Source: Acanthosepion esculentum (Eukaryota > Mollusca > Cephalopoda > Sepiida > Sepiidae). Taken from it: a stretch of 64,000 nucleotides of DNA. The position numbers and the translations under genes are program-made. Where the stretch lies: the NCBI GenBank assembly GCA_964036315.1, contig OZ038498.1, positions 11,830,339 to 11,894,338 of the forward strand. Direction: 5' to 3'. Under the pieces are notes generated by a model. The model worked only from the letters and a program-made list of their open reading frames with translations, was not told the origin of the DNA and did not search any database. Within the stretch, counting starts at the first letter, position 1, and every line of letters starts with the position of its first letter. Below, piece by piece: positions 1 to 11,010 of this stretch.

Positions 1-1070
1 AGATACGAATGAAAAAGTAAGACTGCGTTGCACCAATATCCTACAAACCTGAAAACCATCATTTGATTGCATCACGTTCGAACCTTGATTGCAAGCAGCG
101 ATTGTAAGTAAAATTCGAAGCAATCTCAAATCTTTTAATTGCTTTGATCATGAAAACATTTGAAGGAAGTTTTTTTTTAATTTTTAATATGAAATAATCT
201 TTTTAACAAGAACAATAAAGATAATCAGCAGACTTAATCCAAGTAAGAAGACTGCGACTGATATTTATAAACACGGACACGAATGATTGATACAGAACTC
301 TAAGAGTATATAGGAGATTTGATGAAACTTGTCAAAGCCCCATGTATGACCCCCTACACACTTGTTGCGAGCATGCAAATTCCTTAACTCGGATAACCTA
401 AAGAAAAATTGGAGTAACTACAAATTTGAGAAAAAAATCTAGATAAAGTATTAATGGCAACAACTAGAATACTGGGGAGAGTGCTGGAGTATCGGGATTT
501 GGTGTCACTTTATCTTCAGTTGCTGTTAGTGGGAAAACTCAATAAATGTTTGATAATAATAATAATTAAAATAAATTCTGTAATCTTTTGTCCATTAATA
601 GCAAATCTGTTTCTAATTATGAAATGTGGACAAATTGAAATGGAGATGAATGAGTCACTTCGGGATGTAAGTGTAATGTAAGACAAATTATTGTTGTCAA
701 GATCATTCGTTTTACATTCTAACAATACAAAATGTATGAAATGTCGCTCCAAAAAGAGACGGTTTTCTATAAGTAAAGATTATCACCAACCTGAATTCCT
801 AGAAATTGATCCAGAGACTTCATTTTCTTTTTTACGGTTCTGTCATTGTAAATCATATTTATGATCTTGCTTTGAAATTTGATCAATTCGAGTTCATCAA
901 TAGCAAAACCAACGGAATAGTTTAGACATCCAACAACTGTGAGAAAAAATGAATAGTTTAAGTTCGCGCAAGAGTCAAGGGCATTTTATAAGTGACAGGA
1001 CGGGGGAGTTCCTTGTAAAAATCTCCGTATCGAGAAGAAAAAAGCCCAGTAATTCTTGGATGCCTAATAA
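1..1070. other. AT-rich DNA, no supported gene
   Basis: No gene, RNA or repeat unit could be supported here. The short open frames near 454-752 are AT-rich, overlap on both strands and resemble no family known to me. Confidence 0.5.
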
Positions 1071-1071
1071 T

Positions 1072-1072
<1 letters not shown>

Positions 1073-1117
<45 letters not shown>

Positions 1118-1182
1118 TTTCGGTATTTCCTTTGCGTTATTCTTTTATCGCCTGCCACACACACACACACACACACACACCT
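1073..1182. repeat. (GT)n and (CA)n microsatellite pair
   Basis: A (GT)n run at about 1073-1115 is followed about 40 bp later by a (CA)n run at about 1156-1180. The two are inverted relative to each other and could pair as a hairpin. The reading frame through them encodes only HTHTHT/VCVCVC low complexity. Confidence 0.9.
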
Positions 1183-1199
1183 GATCCTCACCTAATATT

Positions 1200-3040
1200 C
1201 TGACACCCCCTACCCATCTCTGTTTCTCTTTCTCTCTCTGTTTCTTGCTGGAGGCTGATTCCCAGCCAATCACTCCAGATGCAACAAGATTGAAGGCCCC
1301 CGCCTCTCGTTTCGAACCCCACTACCTCCTGCCTTCCGGCAGCTGGCACATTCTGCTTCGAATCCAGTAAACTTAGACGAATGTAGACATTATAAAGGCA
1401 ATTCCTGGTGGCGCCGTTCTCACCCACTTCCACAACCTTTCAACACCATCAACTCACTGCCTCGACGTGATTCAATCTCTGAGTTCACAGAAACAGACTG
1501 CAACACCGGAATTTGCGGAAACACTAACATTCTAGAGAAAAGGGCTAAAAGCTCTCATTTCAAAAGTTACTAATATGCATTTCGGTAAAAGTTGCATAAC
1601 TGCTGCTTCAGATGCCAAAGAATTCCAAGGGAACAAATTTAATTCTTTTATTTGGGAATTATAAATTACTGATACGTTTGGAAGATAATAAATTGCAAAA
1701 AATTAATAAGATCTATACCTGCTTTTTCACTTGTTATCGATGTGACTTTTCTTAAGAAGACAATAAATGTAACTTGAAAAGGTCAAAATTTATGTAACAT
1801 TCCTTTTCGTTAATGATATCCGAAATCACCAATGGAACATTAAATATCTTCGCTTTAGTTGTGTACTACTGAACTCCGTCTGTAATTACTAAGCTGCAGC
1901 CGCAAATTACGCAAAGTTCATTGTGTCATAAAACAGTTCTTAAACTAAAAAAAAAACATCTTTTAAATTTTTAAAAGTTTAAATTTATAACTCTTTGACT
2001 AATTTGAAAAGTTTTCTTTCTCTCAAATCAGTGTGTAGTCACCAGCCTGAAAATTTTCAACCTGTCGGTTGTCATTAACTTCGACCCTTCTGACAGTTCG
2101 ACTGAATCTCGACTTTTAGCCACGAGTAATTCCAAAATTAATCTTAAAGGATTCATTTGTCCAGTTTTAAAAGAAATTTCTAGTATAATAAGAAACTATT
2201 CTTGAAGTCGGCATGAATGAAAGTGTTCGCCGGAAACGGAAGCCGCCAAAGTCTTACTTGGTACTGCTGCTTCCGGTTAACCAACAACGTGCCTATTTTT
2301 GTCTGATTTTATTTTGGTAGGTGCCACCAACTTCTTTAGAAGTGAAGTACTTGTCAGAGGTTAGGAAGAGATGCTGAGAAAAATGTTTTCTATGCTCCTC
2401 GATCAAATGACAAGCAGCAGAGTATAAACGAGAGAATTCGTTTCAGTCAACGTCCCATATCCAAACATGATAAGAGCGAGGTGATATTCCTTATTATATC
2501 TCAGTAAAGAGATTCTACCGAAAAGGATCTCCTTTTCAAAGCAAGAATTCTTGGTTTTATAAACGATATACTTTTAATCCATATTCACCCAACACAAACC
2601 TTCATAAACTTTGAGGATTTTTCAGAATGCTACGTTCTATTCAAGAAGATGAAGATTTTATTTGATAAAGAATATGATTTTAGTTCTAAGTCAAGGGAAA
2701 TTGCGATCTATAGACATTTAACGAAATGCGGTTAAAATTCCGTCGTTCTTCAGATAAATAATTTTCATCAAAATATTAGAAAATGTAGAAAATTATAAAA
2801 AGAAAATATTATTGCAATTTTGGTAAGTGTTTTAGATGAAATCAAATATTTGTAATTTTTCCCTCAAAAAGGAATTTTGGGCCCAAATATTTAAACATTA
2901 AAGAGAAAGTGGCAACTTTTTCAGAAAAAGGAAATTCGAAGGATAATTGTGGGGGCAGACACTCTGAAGATCTTCCAAGAACATGCAATGAGTTGGGCAA
3001 ATGCTAAGCGTGTAGGTATTACAGAGAACCCATTGATACA
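1200..3040. other. Non-coding stretch with a possible repeat at 1250-1430
   Basis: The 1250-1430 part is less AT-rich. Its minus strand holds GGGGTTCGAAACGAG, which is like a tRNA B box, so a tRNA-related repeat is possible but unproven. The rest to about 3040 is AT-rich with scattered homopolymers and no gene that I recognise. Confidence 0.35.
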
Positions 3041-3044
3041 GCAA

Positions 3045-3311
3045 CGTATGTGATGAATGTGATATTGTTAACCACAAGAAGAGGCATATTGGTAGATCTT
3101 TGACAAATTACGCTGAGAATAACTTTACATGCGGTTTGTTAAAGACCTGCGGAAACCGAACGGTCTTATACATCACATGGAAGCACACGAGCAACCAGAA
3201 CAGAATTTACAAAACAGACCAAGCCTTGTACAGAACAACTTAGTTTGCCGTGTCTGCAATAAGCATTGCAATTCACTTGCTGGCTTCAAGTGTCATTGTC
3301 GTGCTCACTAG
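3045..3311 (+). pseudogene. C2H2 zinc-finger remnant
   Basis: The last frame (3129-3311, 60 codons) ends in a textbook C2H2 finger: C-x2-C-x12-H-x3-H around CRVC and HCRAH. Upstream DNA encodes CDECD and HKKRH, then a second finger (FTCG, later GLIHHMEAH) that needs a frame change near 3160. It is therefore the frameshifted end of a multi-finger protein. Such fingers occur at the C-terminus of some LINE polymerases and in host zinc-finger proteins, and I cannot decide between them. DNA resembling its last finger and 3' flank recurs at about 18600, 23680 and 24125, which favours a mobile origin. Confidence 0.5.
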
Positions 3312-3397
3312 AACAAAAACATGGATCACATCTGTCAGTAATGATGTGTCGACTGCCATCACACAGGCCTTTATGTATATAATTGTTTTTATGTACA

Positions 3398-3703
3398 CCT
3401 TTGTGCAAATTAATTGAAACAAATCGAATAATTCCGTTATTATTTTTTTTCGTATTTTCTAATGAAACATGACCTAGTGCACGTGTTAGTACTTCGTAAG
3501 TCGTTCCTTGCAGATTTACCATAGGTTCTCCATTGGATTTAAGTCAGGAGAGTTTTCGGGTCAGTAGATAATACTTTGATTTGCTCACTGGTAAGGCTTT
3601 CCAGTGTGTTCGTTCAGCGTTACAATTTTCGTGCGCTTCCTTGGAGTAACGTCCATCGCAGACAATGGCCGTAGTACAACTAATTGACAGTCGAGACAAT
3701 CAA
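3398..3703 (-). mobile_element. Tc1-like deletion derivative, truncated
   Basis: The left end carries the terminal motif TTGTGCAAATTAATTG. On the minus strand the body matches the copies at 24.8 and 35.9 kb: a transposase N-terminus (MDVTPRKR-type start) joined directly to the catalytic-end segment (SPDL context), then CATGTTTCAT and the terminal repeat. The far end is missing where a SINE copy begins near 3703. It is non-autonomous. Confidence 0.7.
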
Positions 3704-4195
3704 TAGAATGTTCTAGTTCCACGTGCCATGTTTTAATGGATGTCAGTTATCAGTTATCTTCTGCTAATTTCCCTCTGAAAGTTCTCCACTGCCTTAACCG
3801 GGTATTGAACTCACACGTGGAACTAACTAACACCTTTATCCACTGTGGATAAAGGCGTTAGTTAGATCCAGTGACAGGACCCAATTAAGGCAGTGGAGAA
3901 CTTCGAGAGGGGAATTAACAGGAGATAACTGAGAACTGACATCCATTAAACATGGCACGTGGAACTAGAACAGTCTACCCCAGGTAGCGAAATAAAGGGT
4001 TCAGTTCGACATTCCAACCACCTGAAGAAGGCCGGAGTGTACAACGGCCGAAACGTTGTAATAAATATGGCGACACAGATGAGGAAATTAGTCCGAATAA
4101 TGTAAATAATGTACATAAACCTCATCTTAGAAATATAGAGAGTCCCCATCTTTGTTGTAATTATCACAACGTTTCGGTCTCTTCAGATGTTTGTC
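3703..4195. repeat. PLE-linked SINE copy folded back on itself
   Basis: The left arm (about 3713-3845, minus orientation) and right arm (about 3836-3980, plus orientation) are inverted copies of one SINE. They share the segments for GTGGATAAAGGCG, TTCAATACCCGG-like DNA and CATGGCACGTGGAACTAGAA. The right copy continues through a hammerhead-like core at 4022-4060 and the tail ending in CTCATCTTAGAAATATAG. A short inverted piece of the same tail follows at 4140-4195. A transcript through this region should form a long hairpin. Confidence 0.75.
4022..4056 (+). ncRNA. Hammerhead-ribozyme-like core in SINE
   Basis: Core CTGAAGA at 4022-4028, one extra A, stem GGCCG (4030-4034), a 10-nt loop, stem CGGCC (4045-4049), GAA, then self-complementary ACGT and T. 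Flanking CAC could pair with a downstream GT(G) as a short stem I. It fits the CUGANGA/GAAA hammerhead consensus except for the extra base before stem II. Activity is untested. Confidence 0.35.
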
Positions 4196-4543
4196 GATGT
4201 GAGTAACATTTATTTTGTAACCTAGAAAGGCTTACTGAATGAGGAATAAAAGGAAATTATGAAGAAAGCTCATCAGAACAATTGGCATGAACCTATACAT
4301 AGAAATGGCGCAGGAGAAATGGTAACGGCGATGCGAGGTTGATTGAAGCCGATTAAGGGCAAAAAATATAAATAATACTTTCATTTAGGTTTCGTAACAA
4401 CCAGGAGAGTTCTGATTTTCGACATTTTCATTTAAATTCTTATCAGCATTTGTATCGTCTCACAATTTCAAGCTTCATCTGCGTTGTGACCAAGTAAATG
4501 GTTAAGTAATAACAAAAAACATGTTTGCAGATATATCGTATAT

Positions 4544-4985
4544 TAAACAGTAAGTACACCAGAAGAGTAAACAGTATGTACACCAGAAGTGTAAACATAT
4601 TAAACAGTAAGTACACCAGAAGAGTAAACAGTATGTACACCAGAAGTGTAAACATATTAAACAGTAAGTACACCAGAAGAGTAAACACCAGAAGTGTAAA
4701 CATATTAAATAGTAAGTACACCAGAAGAGTAAACAGTAAGTACACCAGAAGTGTAAACATATTAAACAGTAAGTACACCAGAAGAGTAAACAGTAAGTAC
4801 ACCAGAAGTGTAAACATATTAAACAGTAAGTACACCAGAAGAGTAAACAGTAAGTACACCAGAAGTGTAAACATATTAAACAGTAAGTACACCAGATGAG
4901 TAAACAGTAAGTACACCAGAAGAGTAAACAGTAAGTACACCAGAAGTGTAAGCATATTAAACAGTAAGTACACCAGAAGAGTATT
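4544..4985. repeat. 57-bp minisatellite
   Basis: About eight copies of a 57-bp unit made of two 24-bp half-units (AAACAGTAAGTACACCAGAA plus GAGT or GTGT) and a 9-bp spacer. One copy, near 4680, lacks part of the unit. Because 57 is a multiple of 3, both strands read through as repetitive 19-residue frames (124 codons plus, 176 codons minus). I treat these as by-products of the repeat. Confidence 0.95.
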
Positions 4986-5080
4986 ACCCGACTAGTGAGA
5001 GTGCATGGAATGAACTAGCGCTCAATCTATTCACTGTTAATATTTAACAGCCCCCCCACCCACGAACGATGTATGTGGCA

Positions 5081-5332
5081 CACGGCCGAGTTTACCGTGG
5101 GTTCTCCGAGCCCGTAGGCTCAGCCAAAAATATTCCCTTTGAACCCGCATAAACGGGTTCAGGGCCTGTCTACCTCCCTGGACGAAATTTTGCCATTCGG
5201 CAAAGCCTCGTCCGGGTTCCTCGCTGTTCAAGGGAGAGAGGGCGACAGTAATGAACGGTTTGGGACACCGTTCCCCAAAGCCTTCTGTCCTACTAATCTT
5301 ATAGTAGGCGGAAGAGTCTAACATAGACTCTT
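5081..5332. other. GC-rich chain of stem-loops, candidate structured element
   Basis: Successive perfect inverted repeats: CACGG/CCGTG (5081-5099), GAGCC/GGCTC (5108-5121), GAACCCG/CGGGTTC (5141-5160), GGACGA/TCGTCC (5180-5213) enclosing TTGCC/GGCAA (5190-5203), GAACGGT/ACCGTTC (5253-5273), CCTACTA/TAGTAGG (5289-5308) and AAGAGTCTA/TAGACTCTT (5312-5332). The block is far more GC-rich than its surroundings. Its left edge shares GTGGCACACGGCCGA with the tRNA-headed SINEs at 14 kb. Short frames on both strands (113 codons minus, 60 plus) match nothing I know. Confidence 0.55.
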
Positions 5333-5339
5333 TAGATAG

Positions 5340-5905
5340 AGGACACCACAACAATTCGATGTAAAGAATTATTTTCAAACATTTCCTGCGACAGGTTACA
5401 AATTATTCATTTTGAGCATTAGTACCTTAAAATTTAAAATCTTTCAGTAAATTTTGCATTCTTCTGGCTTCTGACGCCTCTTTTCAGGAGACAGAAGCCA
5501 GATTCAGATTGAAGACAACGACAGCGCTTAAAAAGATGTATGCGTGCATCCGGGTATATGTTTGAGTAACTATGAGTCTATAGATGAGACAATATTCAGC
5601 TCGGACTGTATTGTCTTCCCACCGCTCATTCCTGTGCGTCTCTTTTCCACAAATCTTACATTAACTTCCGCCTTGTAATCAATCATCGTCGAGTATTGTG
5701 CGCGCAAGCAACGCGTTGTTAACTACGTCTTCAGATGCTGCTGCGTATTTTCAGAAGCGCCAACAACAGAGAATCAGACGCGTGTAATAAACCCAGGCAC
5801 CGGCTGCTGAAAAACCTTTCTTTTCTTCGAACAAATAGACATTCTCGGCTGCTGCTGCTGCTGCTCAGGATGATGCTGAGGAAACTTCTTTCTTTCACTT
5901 ATATG
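5340..5905. other. Non-coding interval
   Basis: Nothing supported. A short CTG-type run (GCTGCTGCTGCTGCT) lies near 5850. A 91-codon frame at 5735-6010 runs into the (TA)n array and is not credible as a gene. Confidence 0.4.
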
Positions 5906-5907
5906 AT

Positions 5908-5911
<4 letters not shown>

Positions 5912-5968
<57 letters not shown>
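5912..5968. repeat. (TA)n microsatellite
   Basis: A pure TA run of about 56 bp. Confidence 0.97.
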
Positions 5969-5969
<1 letters not shown>

Positions 5970-6312
5970 CCTTCGCTCTCTTTTGCTTCTATACTGCCCA
6001 ATGTTACTGATCGATTGCAATGGCCGAATGATGGCGTGGAGCAAACACCGAGTCTCCAGAGGTGATTTTAATGCCGTATCTTACCGCTCTCAGTGTTGCC
6101 TTTCAGCGACTTGGCAGGTTGCGTGTGGCGGTTAAATGGAAATTTCGTCCGTTATTTTTACAAACCGATAGACCGGAATCAGTAATAATAATAATAAGAA
6201 GAAGAATAAAGTATTAATAACTTTTACAGGCATAAAGTTCCAAAAATACATTCTTTTTTTAATATTGTTTTTAATCGACAATTCCACGAAACATTTTTAT
6301 TCTTTCCAACAT

Positions 6313-6484
6313 TATTTTCTCTTTCTTTCTTTCTTTTTCTTTCTTTCTTTCCTTCTTTCTTTCCTTCTTTCTTTCTTTCTTTCCTTCCTTCTTTCTTTCT
6401 TTCCTTCTTTCTTTCTTTCCTTCTTTCTTTCCATATTTCTTACATTCTTTCTTTCTTTCCTTCCTTTTTTCTTTCTTTCTTTTT
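6313..6484. repeat. Polypyrimidine (TTTC/TTCC)n tract
   Basis: About 170 bp, almost purely pyrimidine on the plus strand, built from CTTT and CCTT units. Such mirror-like tracts can form triplex (H-DNA) structures. The K/E/R-rich and F/L/S-rich frames across it are low complexity. Confidence 0.93.
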
Positions 6485-6756
6485 CGCGAATTAAAGGAGC
6501 GTTGATAAAATCTGTCGAAGATTGTTGACTTACTAAAGAATTTAGTCTGTAGGATGCCACGAAGAATTAAGGGCGTTATTAAAGCAAAAGCTTACCCAAC
6601 AAAATACTAAATCATTTTTTGACTTATATAATGTACATATATACACCTGTATTAAAACCCTGTATTAATAAATGAATTCTATTACTCACTTGTCTTGGTG
6701 AAAGTATAAAAATCGATTTTCTATGGGTGCGTCTATTTTTGGGACTCGTACTGTAT

Positions 6757-6795
6757 ATCTATCTATCTATCTATATATATATATATATCTATCTA

Positions 6796-6849
<54 letters not shown>
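6757..6849. repeat. (CTAT)n/(TA)n compound microsatellite
   Basis: Alternating CTAT and TA runs, followed on the right by an interspersed repeat. Confidence 0.95.
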
Positions 6850-6854
<5 letters not shown>

Positions 6855-7000
6855 ACTTTTAAAAAATATGATTCCTTCGCTACATAAGAGTTCTCATGTT
6901 TCAAAAACGAGAGCCGAAACCCTCAATATAGTTATTGAAATTAAGTTGAATTAATGTATCTGGTCTCGTTTCATCCTCAAGAGAGAATTTGGGAATAAGC
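6850..7000 (-). repeat. Interspersed repeat next to (TA)n, copy A
   Basis: The minus strand matches DNA at 45680-45890 and 46110-46305: a motif like GAACTCTTATGTAGCGA, AAATTGAAGG-type sequence and GAAGATGAAACAGAG-like sequence. A weaker copy lies at 19160-19310. In each case one end abuts a (TA)n array. No coding capacity is seen. Confidence 0.6.
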
Positions 7001-8240
7001 TATCTTGTGGTTTGCGCGTGTTTATAAGTATGATCTCTTGCAACATTAGTTACTATGGAAACGGCTGGGGGCGGCCATTTTGGTTAGGTGGTCGAACAGT
7101 TAATTCTTATCTACAGATTGGTCACCTTCGGAAAGTTTATGCCAGGTTATGGTGGGGTGTCTATTTCAAAGCCGATGGTGGCCGTCACCGTCTGGCTAGT
7201 TTTAAGCGAAAGATACTTCATGGGGCGACTGCAGGTCGTTAAGTATCGAGAGGATTTTGTTTTATTATTATCTATCTATTAATCTCTTTATTTATTTGTT
7301 TATTCAAATAGTTATTTCGTATAGAAACGTGTTGCATTGAACTACAACTTGTTTTTTGACGACCTCACAAAGGGTTTTTCAATTTAATGATTGGGCTAAG
7401 CTTTTAAGACTTTTATTAAACAATGGAATTTATTTATTTATCTATTTTTTTATGTTAATTATTTAATTTTATTTGTTGATGTCGGCATCGAACTCACTAC
7501 ACTGAGCTTTCTAACCATTACACCACGTCGAGGTACCCTACATTGACAGGAATATGGTTAGAAGTTTTTTACTTATTCAAATGCGATAGTGCGAGAAATA
7601 TAAGTTTAAAAATATATATGCATAATGCAGCAAAACGCGCTTGATATTTCTTAATCAATGCAGGAGTTTATCAAATAGAAAGTAAACAATGGCCTCAAGA
7701 ATTCATTGCCAAGAGATTCTGAATATATAAACCTAAGAAGAATATCAAATTAAACAATACACTCAATGTACTTGTATGCTACCAAAACATTCATTATCAA
7801 CATCTGGATCTGAAAACGCAGTTTTAATAAAAAAAAAAAAAGGAATCTAATTTAGTCAAACCATGGTGCATTGAAAGTACAACGATTTACGCTTATGCTA
7901 CGATTAGTGTACAACAAGGAGGTTTATATCAGTTTATGACCTACCCTTATTAAATTAATACTGGTACAATGTATGATACGTAAGTCATGAAAAAATAAGA
8001 AAACATAATAATGAATAAATAAGCAAGAAGCCAAAAATTGAGCTGAAATTAGATGAGAACGAATTTCTATTACGCTGCAGTAAAACAAAAGCATTCAAAT
8101 GCTTAACGTGAATCATGTTTTGTTTCTCCCATATAGATTGGCATATAAAATTGTTTCATCATATAGATAAAACATTTTTTGATGACGCTAGTTAATCGGC
8201 GAAATATGTCAATCTGAATTGTTCCAAACATCCGCATTTA
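7000..8240. other. Non-coding interval
   Basis: Two overlapping frames at 7012-7282 (76 and 64 codons) resemble no family I know. Apart from the SINE-head fragment at 7485-7545 the remainder is AT-rich and unremarkable. Confidence 0.35.
7485..7545 (-). repeat. tRNA-headed SINE fragment
   Basis: The minus strand reads GGTGTAATGGTTAGAAAGC (A-box like) and then GTGAGTTCGATGCC (B-box like). This is the head of the SINE family seen twice at 14 kb. Only the head is recognisable. Confidence 0.55.
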
Positions 8241-8242
8241 TT

Positions 8243-8244
<2 letters not shown>

Positions 8245-8318
<74 letters not shown>

Positions 8319-8515
8319 CTATGAACCTACCTAGGTTTCACTGGATTTTTTCTTTTCTTTGGAGTCTGAGCTTGGATTCTGGACGATTGTTTTCGCTTGA
8401 ATTACACGTTCTAAGTTCTTTCTTTTTTTATTCCTTATTTTTCCTTGGGTATTGGTTTGTTCATTTACAAGCCAAAACACCTAAGCTTTTTCCATACAAG
8501 TATAATTAATTATAT

Positions 8516-8600
<85 letters not shown>
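8245..8600. repeat. (TA)n at 8245-8317; (TA)n/(GT)n at 8520-8600
   Basis: Two (TA)n arrays flank about 200 bp of T-rich DNA. The second passes into (GT)n. Frames here are YIYIYI/VCVCVC artefacts. Confidence 0.93.
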
Positions 8601-8603
<3 letters not shown>

Positions 8604-8811
8604 ATTTGCTCTGTTCTTACATTGAGCTCTCTTTGGATTTATATCCTCCTTGGAATTATCCATATTAATTACCATGTTGTGACTGTACGCCCCACAGGTT
8701 CGTATCTGTTATCAATAATACACTTCAAAAAAACGATTCGAAAAAATCGATTTGCATTATAATTTTCATCTCAGATGCTAGCTGAATTTTACCAAAACGA
8801 AAATAGTTCTC

Positions 8812-8853
8812 ATGCTTGATGATGACCGGCGAACCTGTCGAAAGTACTTGCAT
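8812..8853 (+). ncRNA. Near-canonical minimal hammerhead-like motif
   Basis: Stem I ATGC (8812-8815) pairs with GCAT (8850-8853). The core TTGATGA (8816-8822) differs from CTGATGA at its first base. After one extra T, stem II GACCGG (8824-8829) with loop CGAA pairs with CCTGTC (8834-8839), with one mismatch. GAA and the palindrome AGTACT (8840-8848) follow, then T at the expected cleavage position. The palindrome would allow a dimer-type stem III. The C-to-T change in the core should abolish activity. Confidence 0.4.
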
Positions 8854-8894
8854 ATTTAAGGAAGACGTAATACATTTTATAATTTAAAAAAAAA

Positions 8895-9161
<267 letters not shown>

Positions 9162-9179
9162 AAATAAAGTCAAAAAGAA

Positions 9180-9218
9180 AACGCGTTTCGTCCTCTGATG
9201 GACTTTATCGAGTCAAAT
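9180..9218 (-). ncRNA. Degenerate hammerhead-like motif
   Basis: On the minus strand GTCC and GGAC form a stem around a 6-nt loop (9195-9208), followed directly by GAA and the palindrome ACGCGT. This matches the stem II/GAAA/stem III part of a hammerhead. The CTGATGA box is decayed to TCGATAA. It may be a coincidental match. Confidence 0.25.
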
Positions 9219-9239
9219 GTAAGGCTTTAATTTTGCAAC

Positions 9240-10100
9240 AAGTATCTATAAACAAAAATAAAAATGTTATTTTTTTTTTCAAATTTTTTAATTTAAGAGA
9301 CGCTCATAAACATAGATTAGTCTAACTGAAAGTCAAGGTATAGCGAAGAAAACGGGGATTGACCTCGTCAAACAAAGCGACAGCGAGTCGCGTGTATTTT
9401 ACGACGGAAAAGCTGTCGAAAAAGAAAATTAATTACCAAACAAAAGGGCACGTATTCCGCATGACATGCTGAGGACGGAATATTTGAATTAAAATCAAGT
9501 CTGACACAGGAGTCGCAATTAAACGTACTTTGATATGCAAAATACTGGAGATCGTCTCTCAGCTGTCGACGAATGGAAAAAATGTTCTCCCGATAAAAGC
9601 AGTTGGTGTTCTCGAATCTGGGGGAATTCGGCAATTTTGGCTACCGTGTTTGGTGGAGGATGAGTTATTTTTCTGACTGGTAGCGTGCATTTTGATTAGC
9701 GAGATAGTATTTGCGAATCGAGTTTTCGGATTACTTTCTGCCCCCGATGTTTGAGTTGGAACTTCGTGATTTATTCTCTGTGACGTGGAAATAATCTGCG
9801 ACAAATATTTCCTTTGCAATCCCAGGTTACTTACACAAGGTAAACTATGAATTAAACTAAGCGATGTCATTTAATGTCTAATAAACAAAAGTTAGTAAAT
9901 GTAAATTACTTAAAAGAACTAATTTAATTAATATTTATATTATTTGACTTTGGGAATAATTTATTTATATTTTTTTTAATAATAGGTTATAAATTTAACC
10001 GTTTTCTTTTAAGTTTTTACAACATTTATAACCATATTTGCTTGCTTCGAAAAAAAATTAAAAATTTTGAAACTAACGACATTTTTACTTTTGTTAACAA
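9240..10100. other. Non-coding interval
   Basis: Overlapping minus-strand frames of 88 and 103 codons (9368-9870) resemble no known family and show no domain. No other feature is seen. Confidence 0.35.
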
Positions 10101-10107
10101 ATACTTG

Positions 10108-10735
10108 TTGCCACTCCTGGGTAAGACGTTAACCTACATCCGCGTCCTGGGTAAGACGTTAAACTACGTCCAGCAGCAAGGCCTCTGATCAGGAGGTTTT
10201 GAGGAGCGTGGAACCACCTCTTAATTGCTGGTGTTCCCAGGTCGAGTCTGACCCAGGGTGGTAGCACCTGTTAGGGTCCCAGGTATGGGAAAATAGTTAA
10301 CTATTACCAGCAATACCTTTTAAAATAAATTATTACCAGCAATACAATTTTGAAGGAAAGAGATTACCAGAAACAGATTTTTGACAAAACAAAATATTAC
10401 CATATATTATGTTGTCAGCATTAAAAAAACCCATTGAGGTTGATATGCCGTGAAACAAAATAAACCAAACCAATCTAAACCAAAGAATACATATTCTATT
10501 CATACGAATCTATCCTAAAAATGCTGTCGGCATTAAATAACCCATTGAGGTTGATATGCCGTAAAACAAAATAAACCAAACCAATCTAAACCAAAGAATA
10601 CATATTCTATCCATACGAATCTATCCTAAAATTATTGTCGGCATTAAATAACCCATTGAGGTTGATATGCCGTAAAACAAAATAAACCAAACTAAACCAA
10701 ATACTTGTTGCAAAATAAAACTCTTATATCTACCT
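10108..10735 (-). repeat. Interspersed repeat family R1 with 110-bp tandem units
   Basis: 10108-10330 holds two units of a GTCCTGGGTAAGACGTTAA motif and a CTGACCCAGGGTGGTAGCA segment. 10400-10710 holds three copies, 110 bp apart, of a unit containing CCCATTGAGGTTGATATGCC. The reverse complement of these blocks occurs at 26180-26950 and 48240-48930, so this is a dispersed family. No protein is encoded. Confidence 0.75.
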
Positions 10736-10829
10736 AGATAAAATATATCAGAAGACCAAACGCGATGGCTGAGGAGATTTTGATTTTTGTCTATATTCAT
10801 ATTATTTTTTTACAGATATATTTTTAGTT

Positions 10830-11010
10830 ATGTCAGAAGATTTACACACACACAGACAGACACTCGTATATATGTGTGTTTGTGTGTGTGTGTGTGTGTG
10901 ATGTAAATATAGTGTTCAGATACCCTATATATATAAGTAAAAGTGTTCAATGTCAGAGATAGGGCATATGTAAATAGAAAAGTGGACACTGAAGTCAAAA
11001 CCGTGCCGTG
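10830..11010. repeat. (CA)/(GT) microsatellites and M1 repeat relic
   Basis: CA and GT runs flank about 100 bp resembling the M1 inverted-repeat element (AGTGTTCAATGTCAGAGATAG, then AAGTGGACACTGAAGTCAA-like DNA). Confidence 0.6.

Noticed and set aside
4443..4973. 176-codon VYLLFTLL frame as a multi-span membrane protein
   Set aside because: It is the 57-bp minisatellite read on the minus strand. The plus strand is equally open.
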